Shown in pieces: positions 42,891-55,680 of a stretch of DNA of 64,000 nucleotides; the first letter of the stretch is position 1; each line of letters starts with the position of its first letter. The translations under genes and the position numbers were made by a program. The stretch comes from Plasmodium brasilianum (lineage: Eukaryota; Apicomplexa; Aconoidasida; Haemosporida; Plasmodiidae), in the NCBI RefSeq assembly GCF_023973825.1, contig NC_090120.1, positions 434,001 through 498,000 of the forward strand, given 5' to 3'. Under the pieces are notes generated by a model, which worked only from the letters and a program-made list of their open reading frames with translations, was not told the origin of the DNA and did no database searches.

Positions 42891-43656
42891 ATGAATAACT
42901 TTTTTTTTTCAATAATATGTATACTATTTATTACTTACTTGTGTAAAGGAATCATCAATAATTATCCATCTAATAATAAAATATTTTTAAAATATAAAGG
43001 CTCGTATTGTTTATACCCTGAGAATATTATTGAAAATAATAAATTTGAAATATCATCAGACAGTTGTGATAAAGTAGCTCATGAAAATGAGGTAAAGAAA
43101 AAGAAAAAAAAAATTATAATTTAATTTTAATTACCTTTCCTATAATCTAAGAAAAAGAAATAATTTGAAAATGTGACCTGCATTATCAAGTGTAGTAGTC
43201 TCAAATTAAATATTACAATCTTAGATGATGTTTTATTAGTTTATATTCGAAACATAAAATTTTTATATTCTTGAATATAATAGATAACAAGAAAGGCATG
43301 ATGCGTCATTTTTGTGTCATGCGAGTCATTAAATCGTAACAATGACATGTTTAAATAAGTTGCCATTACATGCATATATAGGCATGTTGATACATTTTGA
43401 AATATATAAAATAAGTAGATAAAAAAATATATTTAAATATTTTTAAACTAATTCACCATGTGTAGACATTTTAAAATAATATAATTTTTATTATTATATT
43501 CATAAAAATATGCGCATCTCAAGTCTTATATGTAGACATCGCTTCTGTGTATTGTTTTTCGTCTGTTTACCACTATTGTTCTGTTACTGTTCAAAGACTC
43601 CGTATATTTTCAAGGAGTAGAAAAAATGTCATCCGTAGCATGTACATGGGCATCTG

Positions 43657-43707
<51 letters not shown>

Positions 43708-46700
43708 TTATATATATGTATGTATACACAGTTGTGGGAGCATTTGTGGATAACCTTCTAATATTCAGTTGATTCTTCATGTTGTTCTTTCTTTCCTTTT
43801 CAAGGGAAAAATCACTTGGTTATCCTTTAACGACGGAAGAATACGCACTCAGAACGGATTGTGCCTAAAAACTTATAAAAATATTTTAGTAGTATCAACA
43901 TGCTCTCCTAATCAAGATGAAAAATCTGAAATATGGAAAATAGACAAAGAACAACAATTGAAAAATGAGAGCAATAAATGCGCCCAAGTAGCTGGGAATA
44001 AGTTGTTTTCTTTTACTTGTAATTCCCTATCTTCTACTGGATTTGAAATAATACCTTCTACCCCAGATGAATTGAATTTAATGAAAATAAGATATGCTCA
44101 AAAAAAATTACAAAATGTGAATACAGAATATTTAGAAAAACTTCATAAAAAATCAAATATATTAATTAGTAGCTACAATCAATTAGAAAAAGAAATAGAT
44201 TACATTTTAAAAACAGATAAAGAAATGAAAATAGAAAAGGAAAAAATCATAAATTTAATGAATGATGTAAAATCAATAGTAAATACCGCTTCTTCATTAA
44301 AAGATTATGGAACAGGGGCTCTAATGAAAATATATGATAGTATTGATGTAAATTACAAAAAAAGTTTATTGAGAGTACCACTGGAAAAATTGCAAGTAAA
44401 CGAGGAAATTTTAAGTGAGTTAGGAATTGAAAAGGGAGAAATAAAAATTATAATTCAGAGTTTTTTGAATGTCTCAGATAGTAATAATTATATTTTTGTA
44501 GCAAAAAATATAACAGGAAATCTTATTGTCAAATTAGATAATAAAGAAATTATTGCAAACATAGATAAGCAAACTAATACAACTATAAGTAGCCCACTTG
44601 TGTTCTTACCAAAAAATAAAATAGTACCTATATATATTGAAATATCATCATCAAAAGAAGGAAAAAATTACTACAAACCATCTTTTACTTTGTACTGGAG
44701 TAGTAAAAATCTTCCTGAACAAATAATAAATTCTTTATATTTATATACCACCACATACGAAAAAGTGTGCTACACACCATTGCAAAAAAAGATAGACTGT
44801 TCAGAGACATTCGAAGCTCTGCCGAAGAAAAATCAGGAGTTTCAGTTCTTATGTCCTTCTGGCTGTTTCGATAGAGGGGAATATCCCAAACATAAGGAGA
44901 AAAAAAATATGACAACGGAAACAGCAGCAGAAAATGCTAAAGTGCAAACAACAGAAGTGGACACAGCAGAAGCCGAAAAAACAGATGCTGAAAAGGAGGA
45001 AATGGAAAGAACAAACGCGGGAATTAACTGTTATGAATTGAAATCTAGCATGTGCGCATCGGCGGTTAAAGCTAATTTCCTCCCCATGGAGAGTGAAGGT
45101 ATCATAAAGGTAATGGTGAAAAGCGTTAGAAACAAAGAAGGAAAATACGAACATTGTGGTGTTCTGATACCAACTAATATTCATGATAACACGTTCAAAG
45201 GAATAACAGATATCAAACTAGTGGATATGGATGACTTCTTCCTTAACTTTGATAAAAATCGTGAATTATACAAAGGGTACAAAGGAATTGTAACTGATGA
45301 TAGACACTCATTGTTAACAAAAACAGATTTATCTAAAAGATACATTTCTGATGTTGATATAAATTGTAACAATAATTTAAAAGATAATTATGAATTTGGT
45401 TCAGGTTCCTTCGTAGTAAAACGTATAAAATCATCCGAATTAATAAATAGTGAAAAAAGCATAGTTGTAGATATGTTTTCATTATTTGAGAAATATAGTA
45501 GTGACGAAAATAAATTACCTATATATATACCAGGATGGACTAAAAAAACATGTAACAATATTCAATTATATATTAAATACGGAAAACCAAATGATATAAT
45601 GAAATATCCATCTAGGCTTTTATCATGCGACGATACATTTGAAAATATCAATTTTAATGAGGACGAAATGATAGTTGGTCGATGTTTACCTTCTTGTATT
45701 AATGATAAGGAAGTTTACGGTTCTTTTATCTATGCTCCAATATCACCCATATGCAAATCTGCAATACATTCTGGTATTATAACTAATAAAGGGGGGTTAA
45801 TAGAAATAAGGAAACTTAAGAATATTACTCAATCGTTTAATAGTACCATAAGTATAACACGAAATAATATTAAAGCTACAATAACGGATATGAAGAATAA
45901 AGATTCCTACTATATAACAAAACCTAACGGAGTCATTTGTAATTTTCCAACAACTTCATACAATACAAATGAATCGTTAAACTCTGATAATTACAATCAG
46001 GGAGATGATTTATTTCCTTCTTTCATCCAATTGAACTCATATATTCTTGACAATCCCCCTGTTACTTTAGTACATGAAAAACATGCAGTCTTACAAAACC
46101 AGTTACTTAATATGCATAATATATATAACACAAAAAATTATAAAGAAAAAATGTTTGCAAATCGGAAGCAGAAACAGGAAGTAGGGCAAATAACCTCCAA
46201 TACGTTCGAGGATCAAACATTAAAAAGCGAATTTTTCACATTTAAGGAAAATTATGAAAAGGAAAAAGAACACTTCCAAAATTTGGCAAAGAAACATCAA
46301 AGTATTTTTTCCAATTTATTTATGAAAAAAAAATTTATAAATGGTTTTAATAAAACATTAGCAGGGGTGAGATCTGAACAGATTGATTATCAGTCATTCC
46401 TCAAAAAAGAAGAATCTATTATTGCATCTTTAGTAAAACAATTTCATATAATTACAAACAAGAAGAAATTTCTCATAGAAAGACTAGAAAAATCTTTAGC
46501 AAATGTTAAAGCAGTAACTGTCCAAACGTTTACAGAAAAATATAATTCAACAAATATTAATGATAATTATATAGTAACAGATAGTAATAATGCGATATAT
46601 TCATCAAATTGGACATCCAAATGGAACATTGAAAAATACACAAACGGAAATCTCTTTTCATCCATAACTAATGATAGTTTGATATCATCAAATGAGGACC

Positions 46701-47952
46701 TGTATGGCTCTTACATACTTTATAGATACACAAAACTCTACAAAGGCTTTATTTCATTAGACGTAAAATTACCGTACGAAGGAGATGTTGGTATCATTTT
46801 TAAATATAAAGATTATAATAATTACTCAAATTTTATAATAAATAAAAACGAATTCTATTTTATTCAAGTTCTTGATGGAAAAATAGGTAAAAAAGTTAAT
46901 TCGAAAGTAATTCATAACTCATCATATCAGCTAGCCAATTGGACAAAAATTTTTATTGAATTCGGTTATAAAAATATTAGGGCTTATATAAATGGAAAAT
47001 ATGCCTTAGGATATGAATTAAAAAATGATACATTGGGCTTGTTAGGTTTTGGCGTAAATAAATGTAAAGAGAAAGTATTTATTGACAAAATTGTTATAGG
47101 TTCTCTTGACCAGGCTAAGTATTACAAAATAGGAAACTACAAAGAAATTAGCACAAATAGTCAATACAACACTGAGAAGGAGAAAAAGGCACTCGAAATG
47201 GATATAGAAAAAAGTGGAAAAAGCGAAAACAACGAACGCAGAAAGATCGAAAGAAAAAATATAGATGAACCAAATCAAAAAGTATGCAGAGAATTCGAGG
47301 AAGAGTTTAACGTTCCACTAGATACTAATTGGATAGTACCTTCGAATTCTTTTTGGAAAATTCATGGGGGTTTTAACTTGAGCTCTATTTGGGGTGCTAA
47401 TAATGGAAAGAGTACGGAAAATAGTGAAAATGGTATGACAAGCAGGCACTAACGGGAAACAACAAAGATAACAATGAAAAGAATAATTACCTATACTGTA
47501 TACAAAAGGAAGGAGAAGGCAATTTAGTTATTCCCTCAATTATACTTCTGAAGAAACAGAACATATGTGCTGACATGAAATCCTTCACATTTCAGTCTTC
47601 CATTAATTTAAAAAAGTTATCAAAATGTGGAATAATTTTTAGAGTTATAAGAACAGACGACTTCCTATCAGTTATACTGGATACAACCGAAATGACAGGA
47701 AAATTGTATCTTCTCAAAATTACAAAAGGTATTCCGTATCAATTAAATACACCCACACATATACCTATTAACCCCAACACATGGTATAATTTAAAGGTAT
47801 CATATAATGGCTCTAGTGTCAGCATAACGTTAAATGATGAAATGATTTTAAACTCAACGTTTAACGAACATCTTAATGACTAGGGTAATGCTGGACTCAT
47901 AGTTTTAAGTGGAGAATCCAAATTTAAAAACATCTCAATTAATCCTCAATGA
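42891..47952 (+). pseudogene. CCp4: LCCL-domain protein CCp4 ortholog, disrupted at the 3' end
   Basis: CCp/LAP proteins form adhesion complexes in gametocytes and ookinete crystalloids. Exon 1 is 42891-43091 (signal peptide MNNFFFSIICILFITYLC). Exon 2 starts at 43805 after a phase-0 intron. Domains in order: a ricin-B-like beta-trefoil (SEIWKI motif), a helical segment, a PA14-like block (LYWSSKNLP, about 44690), a first LCCL domain (FLCPSGCF, about 44850), a clear second LCCL domain (CLPSCINDKEVYGSF to CKSAIHSG, 45690-45785), a coiled coil, and two concanavalin/laminin-G-like domains. The frame closes at TAA 47450-47452 inside the second lectin domain. Homologous-looking coding sequence continues in another frame from about 47428 to a TAG at 47881, then on in that frame to TGA at 47950. 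Two lesions without nearby homopolymers suggest a real pseudogene. A functional truncated protein of about 1280 residues remains possible. Confidence 0.8.
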
Positions 47953-49530
47953 TAAAAAAAAAAAAAAAAAAAAAATCATCGTCACAATAGGGTGTAGAAA
48001 AAGTAATACCCTAAATATATATGGTACAAATTGAGCAACAATGAAACATTCATTTTCAACAATAATTTTCTATAATATTATGAGCTCTTTTAATATCATA
48101 TATGTGATATACATAATAAGAAAAAAAATAAATAAACCTTAAAATTGTGCGAGAAAAAGAAAAGTTTTTAATCTACTCCCAATTATGAATAGTAGCAAAA
48201 TCGTTTTACTTAACATATATTATTTAAAAAATTATATACAGAAAATTTTTTTAACTCAGAATAGTGTCAAAAAAAAAAAATATGAAATTGGTTCATTTGC
48301 AATTTCTTTGTTTTTGTTATATTCTTTTTTTTTTTTTTTTCTATCAATGTGTTTTACACTTTTCCAGCTAAACTATTAGAAAAAAAAAAGTACCACATGT
48401 AAATATGTATACAAATATATATATATTTACCATATTGCGGTAACACTAAAAAAGAGCTATTTACACATTAAAAAATTGTTTCAAGGCTCCAAAAATGTTT
48501 CAGTGTAGTTTTAAAACAGCCACATGTGCTACAATTTAGTATTCCTTCTATTTTTATAAACTATAATAAAGTGTATGAACATATGTTCTTCGAGCTTGTT
48601 TTACTACTCAACACTATATAACATTAATTAGCTTTTTCTTTTATTCATTTTTTTCTTTTTTAATTAAAAATTTAGTTCTATATTATTTCCCTATAAAATG
48701 CAAATATTTACCAGTTCAACTGTTTTTGATTTCCCCAATTTTTGAAAATACATTTTTGACTGTAATGAGCAGTGAAGAAGATATTTGGTGCTACACCTAA
48801 TATATACCCCTTAAACTGCTGGTGCATTTTTTAAAAAAATATACCTTTGTAAATTTTTGCATTATAATGAAAAACAAACATTTGAACTATAAATAAAAAA
48901 AAAATTTCATACAATATAAATAAAAAAATTTCATTTCAAAGAATAATAATGTTAAAAATTTACAATATTATATATAATCCTTTTATATATGGAAAACTTC
49001 CCCCCAAAAGGAGGTTATTTATTTCGCCATAAAAAAAATTTGTTTTGATAGGCTCACAATATTGTTATTGGGGTTTACTTTTTTTTTTTTTTTTTTCAAG
49101 GACTCCTTAAATATTTATGTGAGGTATGTAAAAATAGCTAAACCAACAACATAAATGTTTATTATTTTTTTTCTTAATATCATGCATATATATACATATA
49201 TATAATATATAATATACATATATAACAAATATGTATGCATAAACCATTTTTATGTATATATTCAGGGAAATATTAACATTAAAAGTTAAAGGCATATTAT
49301 TTATATATAAGTATTGAAGTGCTATGAACAGTTTATAGAGAAAAAAGAAAAGGAGTAAAATATCTACTGAATTAAGGAAAAGAAATTTTAACATACATAA
49401 ATTTTACAGTATATAATAATATAAATATACATAATACTTATATATTTATATATATTAATAATATAAGAGAATTTAGAACGCTTTTTAAAAAACACAATTT
49501 AATCATTAAACATAAAATAATTTTAAAATA
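47953..49530. other. Intergenic region between CCp4 and eL32
   Basis: Begins with a poly-A run right after the CCp4 terminal TGA (47954-47976). It contains poly-T near 48328-48340 and 49080-49096, and AT-rich DNA with no gene. The last 150 bp before 49531 should hold the eL32 promoter and 5' UTR. I see no sequence there that I can name. Confidence 0.6.
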
Positions 49531-49819
49531 ATGGCTGTAAAAAAAGTAGGAAAGATTATAAAAAAGAGAACCAAAAAATTTACCCGATTTCAGTCAAACA
49601 GGTTTATGTGTGTCAAGGTAATGCGTAAAATATAACAAAGAAACGTGTCCTTAACTATGAGTATACGTATATAAGTATAGGCGTATGCTTGTACATACGT
49701 TTGTATAAATGTTTTAATGTTACCCTATATAGCTGACTTGACTGTAAAAAAAAAGGGAGAAAAATGAAACGAAAACAAAAAAAATTAAAATATGATAAAA
49801 TAATTACGGCTAGGGAAAT

Positions 49820-49852
<33 letters not shown>

Positions 49853-50386
49853 TTATATGTATATATGCATAGCATTGTTACATAACCGCTTAAATGCATT
49901 AAAAGTATTTATGTTAGGATTCATTGAACAATCACAAGCACGTACATATGAATGGAAGGACTTTCCATAGGTGTACAAAGTTTGTTGTACTAGAGTGTTT
50001 CTACAAGCTTATGCATTATATGAATATCCCCTTCATAATACTTTTTTGCTCATTTTTATTTCATATCCTGTTTGCAGCCTGCATGGAGAAAACCAAGAGG
50101 TATTGATTGCCGTGTCAGGAGAAGATATAAAGGAACAAATCTTATGCCAAGTATTGGGTATGGTAGTAATAATAAAACAAAATACTTACTGCCTAATAAT
50201 AAATATAAATATATAGTAAAAAATGTTAAAGAATTAGAACCATTAATTATGAACAATACCAAATACTGTGTGCAAATTGCTCATAATGTTTCAAGTAAAA
50301 AGAGAAAGGAAATAATTCAGAGAGCCAAACAAATGAACGTTTCGGTTATTAATGCAAACGCAAGATTGCAAAAAATGGAAGAGTAA
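49531..50386 (+). CDS. RPL32: 60S ribosomal protein eL32, two exons
   Basis: Cytosolic large-subunit ribosomal protein. Exon 1 (49531-49617) begins [20 protein letters not shown] and ends in Lys before GTAATG. Exon 2 (50078-50386) begins at [19 protein letters not shown]. Joined in phase 0 they give 131 residues, the normal length of eL32. Diagnostic segments: [20 protein letters not shown] and the C-terminal region with [10 protein letters not shown] and NARLQKMEE. The intron is 460 nt with a (TA)n tract. It lies downstream of CCp4, as in P. falciparum. Confidence 0.97.
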
Positions 50387-51337
50387 ACCAACCACACATG
50401 TATTGTGTATACATGTGCTTTTGTGAATATTCACTCTATGTATATTTTCTTTATGTATATATTTTTTTTCCTCCTTTTTTTTAATTTTATTATATATAAC
50501 ACAACCCCATAGAACAAAAAAAATGATAAAAATGGAAAAAACAGCTAAAAAGCAAAATTTATTCTTTTGATACAATTGCCTTCCTAATAAAAAAAATAAA
50601 ATAAAATAAAATAAAATAATAATCTTTTCGAAAGTTCTCCCAAGTTATAACAGAACAACGAAAGTGTATGTTGAAACACTCTCCTTTAATGAATTTGCAT
50701 GTTTATTGGATATACTTAAATTTTAGGCATCTAAAAAAAGTTACCTCTAATTCAACTTTCGCAAATAGTTACGTGAAAATATTTTTCACGAAATAATTAT
50801 CTAAATATAAGTGTGTCTCAATAAATGCTTTAATTATTGAGCAATAGCGTAAAAGTTTTTAAATTCTCAAAAAAAAAAAAAACTACATACATACATACTA
50901 ATATATATATATATATATATATATACGGATACATATATGTCAAACAAGATTTTAAATATGTGTGTATATATTTAAAAAAGAAAAAAAAAAAAATACTATA
51001 TCGTATTATATATAACATACTAAAATTAAACATGTTTATATGTATCCCCTGTATTTTTGAACTGAAATCTTTTAACTAAAATGACAGATACATTGTTAAA
51101 TGGGCGCTAATAATATATATATACATATGGATAGAAAGATATAGAAATATACACACATACATGTATATAAACTGCTTATGAGGAAAAATATACATAACCT
51201 TTTAAAAAACATCAATATGGTAACAATTTTAACTAATTGCATATTCCTTTATCACTACAGCGCTTTTAAAAATTAAACAATTACACTCTTTTCATATTTA
51301 AATTATAGTTGTTCCTTTCTCTGAATTTCATATAAGA
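50387..51337. other. Convergent intergenic region between eL32 and the TBC gene
   Basis: The 3' ends of both neighbours meet here. The DNA has a (TAAAA)n-like pentamer run at about 50595-50618, a (TA)n tract near 50900-50925 and poly-A near 50868-50882. No coding region is supported. Confidence 0.6.
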
Positions 51338-52402
51338 TCAGTCAACATTGTCACATTCTCTCTTTTCCACAACATCACTTCGCTTTACCTCTTGTTGACC
51401 ACTCTTCTCCTTTTCCCCTCCCTCGCTACGAGTTTCTGTTATATCCTCACTCTCTATGAAATCTTCCTCCTCGTCTGAAAAAATAATTTCGTCATCTGTT
51501 AAGAGTCGTTCCATTTCTATTTGTTTTCTTTTTTCCTCCTCTAACTGCATCTGTTTACATGCTTCTTCCCTTAATTTACACAAATCGATATTTGTCATAT
51601 CCACTTTTAAGGAAGCCTCTATTATATTTAAAAAAAAGTCTCCATTTTTTTGTGCTTCAGATTTTTTATAATCATTTGGGAAAAGTTTTTGATCTAATCG
51701 CAACAATGCGAGAAGTTTGGAGACATCACTTGTGTTCATAATTTCCTGTTCCAATGTCCCGCACAAAGCAATACTATATTTAAATAAAAAAATTTCACCT
51801 TCTTTTAATAAATGCTCAAAAAATAACATAAGAGATTCAAACGTTAGGACATGGACATTCAAACCAATAAACCATTTGGAAACGAAGGCTTCTGGTGTTA
51901 TTAAATTTTTTATATGTTCATATAATTTTGGATTAAAATAATTTAAAATACTTAAAAAAACACGAGAATCTCGTACATATGCTTTTGGCATTGCTTTAAA
52001 ATAACCGGGTAAATAATATTTGTGTAATCCTGTAATAATTTTTACAACTTCCTTTGGTTCTAAAAAAAGTAACAAAAAGGATGATATGAAAGATATACCT
52101 TGATGATAATCATTTGTTATTGGATATATCGATTGTAATACTGCTATCAACAATAATCTATTTTCTTCTTTATTAAAAGTTCTTTCAGCATCTAATTTAA
52201 TAATTCTTAAAATTTCTTTATCATTACAGTCTTCTTTTAATTCAACATTTATTTCTTCTTTGATATAACTTAACATTATTTCATAAAAGTTTTCAGCACG
52301 TTTACAAACATATTCGCAGTTTTCTTTATTAATGTAATTGGCATTCCTTTTCAGAATTGGAGCATCCTTTTCTTCATCCCAAAAATTTTTACCAATTATC
52401 AT
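51338..52402 (-). CDS. TBC-domain Rab GTPase-activating protein
   Basis: A single-exon protein of 354 residues that probably stimulates GTP hydrolysis by a Rab GTPase in vesicle traffic. The TBC fold covers about residues 60-275. The arginine-finger motif is seen as IKLDAERTF (canonical IxxDxxRT), and the glutamine-finger motif as YHQGISF (canonical YCQGM); both catalytic residues are kept. Further TBC helices include WFIGLNVHVLTFE and a helix with FLFKYSIAL. The last 80 residues are a Lys/Glu coiled helix followed by an acidic tail (SDEEEDFIESED). P. falciparum has an annotated GTPase-activating protein at the same place between eL32 and AP-4 epsilon. The Rab partner cannot be told from sequence. 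Confidence 0.85.
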   Translation of the reverse strand: MIIGKNFWDEEKDAPILKRNANYINKENCEYVCKRAENFYEIMLSYIKEEINVELKEDCNDKEILRIIKLDAERTFNKEENRLLLIAVLQSIYPITNDYHQGISFISSFLLLFLEPKEVVKIITGLHKYYLPGYFKAMPKAYVRDSRVFLSILNYFNPKLYEHIKNLITPEAFVSKWFIGLNVHVLTFESLMLFFEHLLKEGEIFLFKYSIALCGTLEQEIMNTSDVSKLLALLRLDQKLFPNDYKKSEAQKNGDFFLNIIEASLKVDMTNIDLCKLREEACKQMQLEEEKRKQIEMERLLTDDEIIFSDEEEDFIESEDITETRSEGGEKEKSGQQEVKRSDVVEKRECDNVD

Positions 52403-53729
52403 TTTACTTTAACTTAGATAAGTAGGTTACAATATTATGTTCATTAGCATATACTAATATATATTATAATATATCTATACTATATTTTATTATATGTATA
52501 TCTTTTCAAAAAAAAAAATAAGAAAAATCTAACTAATTCTTAAACCATATTTCCTTTTATTTACATTTTTTGTTTCCTTTTTGCCTCTAAAATTTTTCTG
52601 TCCTTTCTTTTTTTTTTCCCCCTATCTTTTTATTCTATTTTATTGAAAATATTTTCCACAAAAAAAAAAATTTTTTTCTTTCTAAAATGCTTTATGGAAC
52701 GTTCATATTTTGTTTATGACATATTACTAAAGAGTTTTTGTTAATTTAAAAAAATTAGCATATTTCTTTTTTTCCTAATTCTTGAAGAATTCACAGAAAA
52801 TATAATAAGAAGGAAAAAAATAGGTATATACATGTATGCAAGTATTTTTTTTTTTTTTTTTTGATAGTTTTAGTAAAAATCTTGAAGATTAAAATTTTTG
52901 CTTTAATAGATACAAGTTTCTTTTGATGCAAGAAAAATTTAAAATAAGAAATAAAGTACAGTATATATATGTGCATGTACATATATCTATGTTTATATAA
53001 GTGTACTTGTTCTTACAAGTATGTTTATATATGTGTACATATACTTGCATGTATGTTTATATATGCATACGTGTAGATATATGTTTCTATATGTATATAT
53101 ATATACATATATACATAAACTACATATATTTGACTTTTACAAAAATTAAACCTTTGGCTAGTTACCCATAGCATTGATATAATCATGAACATTTTTAATT
53201 TCCTTAAAATTGTTGAAAAGGGAAAAAAAGCAAAATAGAAATATAGGTATATAAACTTGTGTAAAATGTACTTACAAACATATTTAATTTTTAACTTTTC
53301 TTTTGTAACATATACTTAGAGTAACGTCTTAATGTACGCCACGCGTTAGGATTTTCTATTTATTAACATTATTAATCCTATTATTAATTTAACAAACATG
53401 TATCTTTTTGTTTATGTTATAATATTTGCTTTTTGCAAAAGAAACAAATTTCAAAAATAAATATCTTCTCTTTAATTTTAAAAAACTTTCATTTTGTTTT
53501 GTTTAGTTCCTTTTTTATTCCAAAAAAGTATACATATAACATATATATATAAAGAAAATATGTTAATATATTTTAATTCTTCAAAACAAATGTACATATA
53601 TATATATATATATACGTACATACATACATATGTGTATATATAACTTAGATTATATAATAGCTTAGAACGATGGAAACACAAGTACGTGTGTTAAAAATAT
53701 ATCATATACCACAATAAAAGGGACATATA

Positions 53730-53776
<47 letters not shown>

Positions 53777-53900
53777 CTAAAAAAAAAAGTGTTATGTTAT
53801 TATTTCTTAATATTTTAAAAACAAAAAAAAAAAAAAAGGCTATAAAACCCCCTTCACATACGTGCATGTGTGCTTATATATATATGTATACCATTAATAC
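52403..53900. other. Intergenic region between TBC gene start and AP-4 epsilon 3' end
   Basis: Holds the promoter of the TBC gene and the 3' UTR of AP-4 epsilon (both genes are on the minus strand). It contains poly-A/T tracts, a (TA)n microsatellite at 53733-53774 and imperfect repeats of about 30 bp at 52987-53100. No gene is seen; the short frames at 52791-52982 and 53478-53681 are low-complexity. Confidence 0.6.
52987..53100. repeat. Imperfect tandem repeat, unit about 30 bp
   Basis: Three to four diverged copies each starting with TATGTTTATATA followed by a TGTAC- or TGCATAC-type segment and ACTTG. The copies differ in length, so this is an old or decaying repeat. Confidence 0.5.
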
Positions 53901-55615
53901 TCATAAATGAAACAAATTTCTCAGAATATCAAAAACGCTGTCAAACAATCTGAAAAAAAAAAAAAAAAAAATTTATATTTTTAATACGTACATATTTATA
54001 AAAAATACATGGCAACATTATGATAGCATCTATTTTACATTCACTTTGAGTCTTACTTGTTATCGGCGGACTTAACTAAAAAAATTAATTTATTGTCTTC
54101 TATTCTGATTTTTATTAAAACTCTATTATTGTTGTAGATACATGAAGTTAGCGCTTCCCTTTTGCTAACTTCAACTACACTGGCACGTAACTTATTCTAC
54201 AGTATGAACAATAAATATATTAAGTTAAATGAAACATAACGTTAAAAAAAAAAAAAAAATTTAATTATTAAAAAATTAAACAATATAATACAAGCTTAGG
54301 AGATGCATAAAAATGTAATTACCTCGATATGTTTAATTATCTGAAATATGTTTAATTTGGACGTGTTCAGAAAAACAGCTTTTTTCTGACTTCCTATATT
54401 GTTCCAAAGATTTTTGTCCTATAAAAAAATTAAAATGAAGCATATAAGAGGATATATACATATATATATATATATATATACATATAACATAATATAAAAA
54501 TAAAATAAACGTGCTTACTCATAAAAAAACAAAACAAAACATAAGCTAAAATGTAAACAAAAAAAAAATGGTAAAAATAAGAAAAATATATTAACTTTTT
54601 CAAATCGTGTTAAAAAACTGGGCGCTAATACATACGAGCATAATAATATATGAAGAAAAATAAATGCTCTTTTTTTTTCTTTTTCTCTTTGAACAGCAAA
54701 ATATGGAAATGTTAAAATGCACGATTACCTCATCTTTACTAGCATTATTCACCTCCGTATAATTTTTCCCTCCAAAAGACTCGTTTAAATCTAGCATATC
54801 ATAAGAAAAATTTGAATCTCTCATATCTTCATTTTTTTTTAGATTATTTAAACTACTATCCAATAAGCTTCGTGAAGTCATTTTTTTTTGCTCATCTTGA
54901 TTTATTGATACATCATCCTCTTTTTCAGTCTTTCCCTGGTATCCTCTCTCATCGAATGAGTTTTTTTGTGAATCATTCTTATTGTTGTCACGTTTGAAAT
55001 TAAAATAATTCCTGTTGGAAAGTAAAGAAACTCTTTTTTTACTCGAATAATTTGAAGAATAATTATTTTTTGATTGAAAAACTGAAGAATTATTTGATAT
55101 TAGTCCATTAAATAATGCAGCAGCCATTTTTTCTTTTTCCGTCAACTCATTATTTGTTGTTGTTTGATCATTGTTCATATGTGAACCTCTCTGTTTATTG
55201 TACACATTATTATCATAACTATTATCTTCATATTTATATTCTTTTAAATTGTGAGAATCTGTATCATCAAACCTTTCATAATTCTGATCGTCGTAGCCAT
55301 CAATACTATCTAATCTTTTTTCATCTTCTTCTTCATTTAAAGAATAATGATTAGTACCATAATTTCCTCCTTCGTCTTCATCCTCTTCTTCGTCTTCCTC
55401 ATCATCCTCTTCTTCATCATCATCATCTTCCTCTTCATTCTCATCCCCTCCATCTTCTCCTTCATCTTCATGATAATTGTTATCATAACGATTTTCCTGG
55501 TTTTCCTCCCTCAGTTTAGTAAATTTTCCTAATTCTTGTTGCTCTTGGTTATTAGCCACTTCATTTCTATTCGTTTGTCCATAATTATTACGTAGATTAT
55601 TATTTGTAATACTCT

Positions 55616-55680
<65 letters not shown>

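Noticed and set aside
54600..55559. A separate acidic protein on the minus strand
   Set aside because: Its frame is open upstream to the poly-A tract, has no proper ATG start, and ends at a splice donor that continues into AP-4 epsilon exons. It is better read as the AP-4 epsilon hinge.
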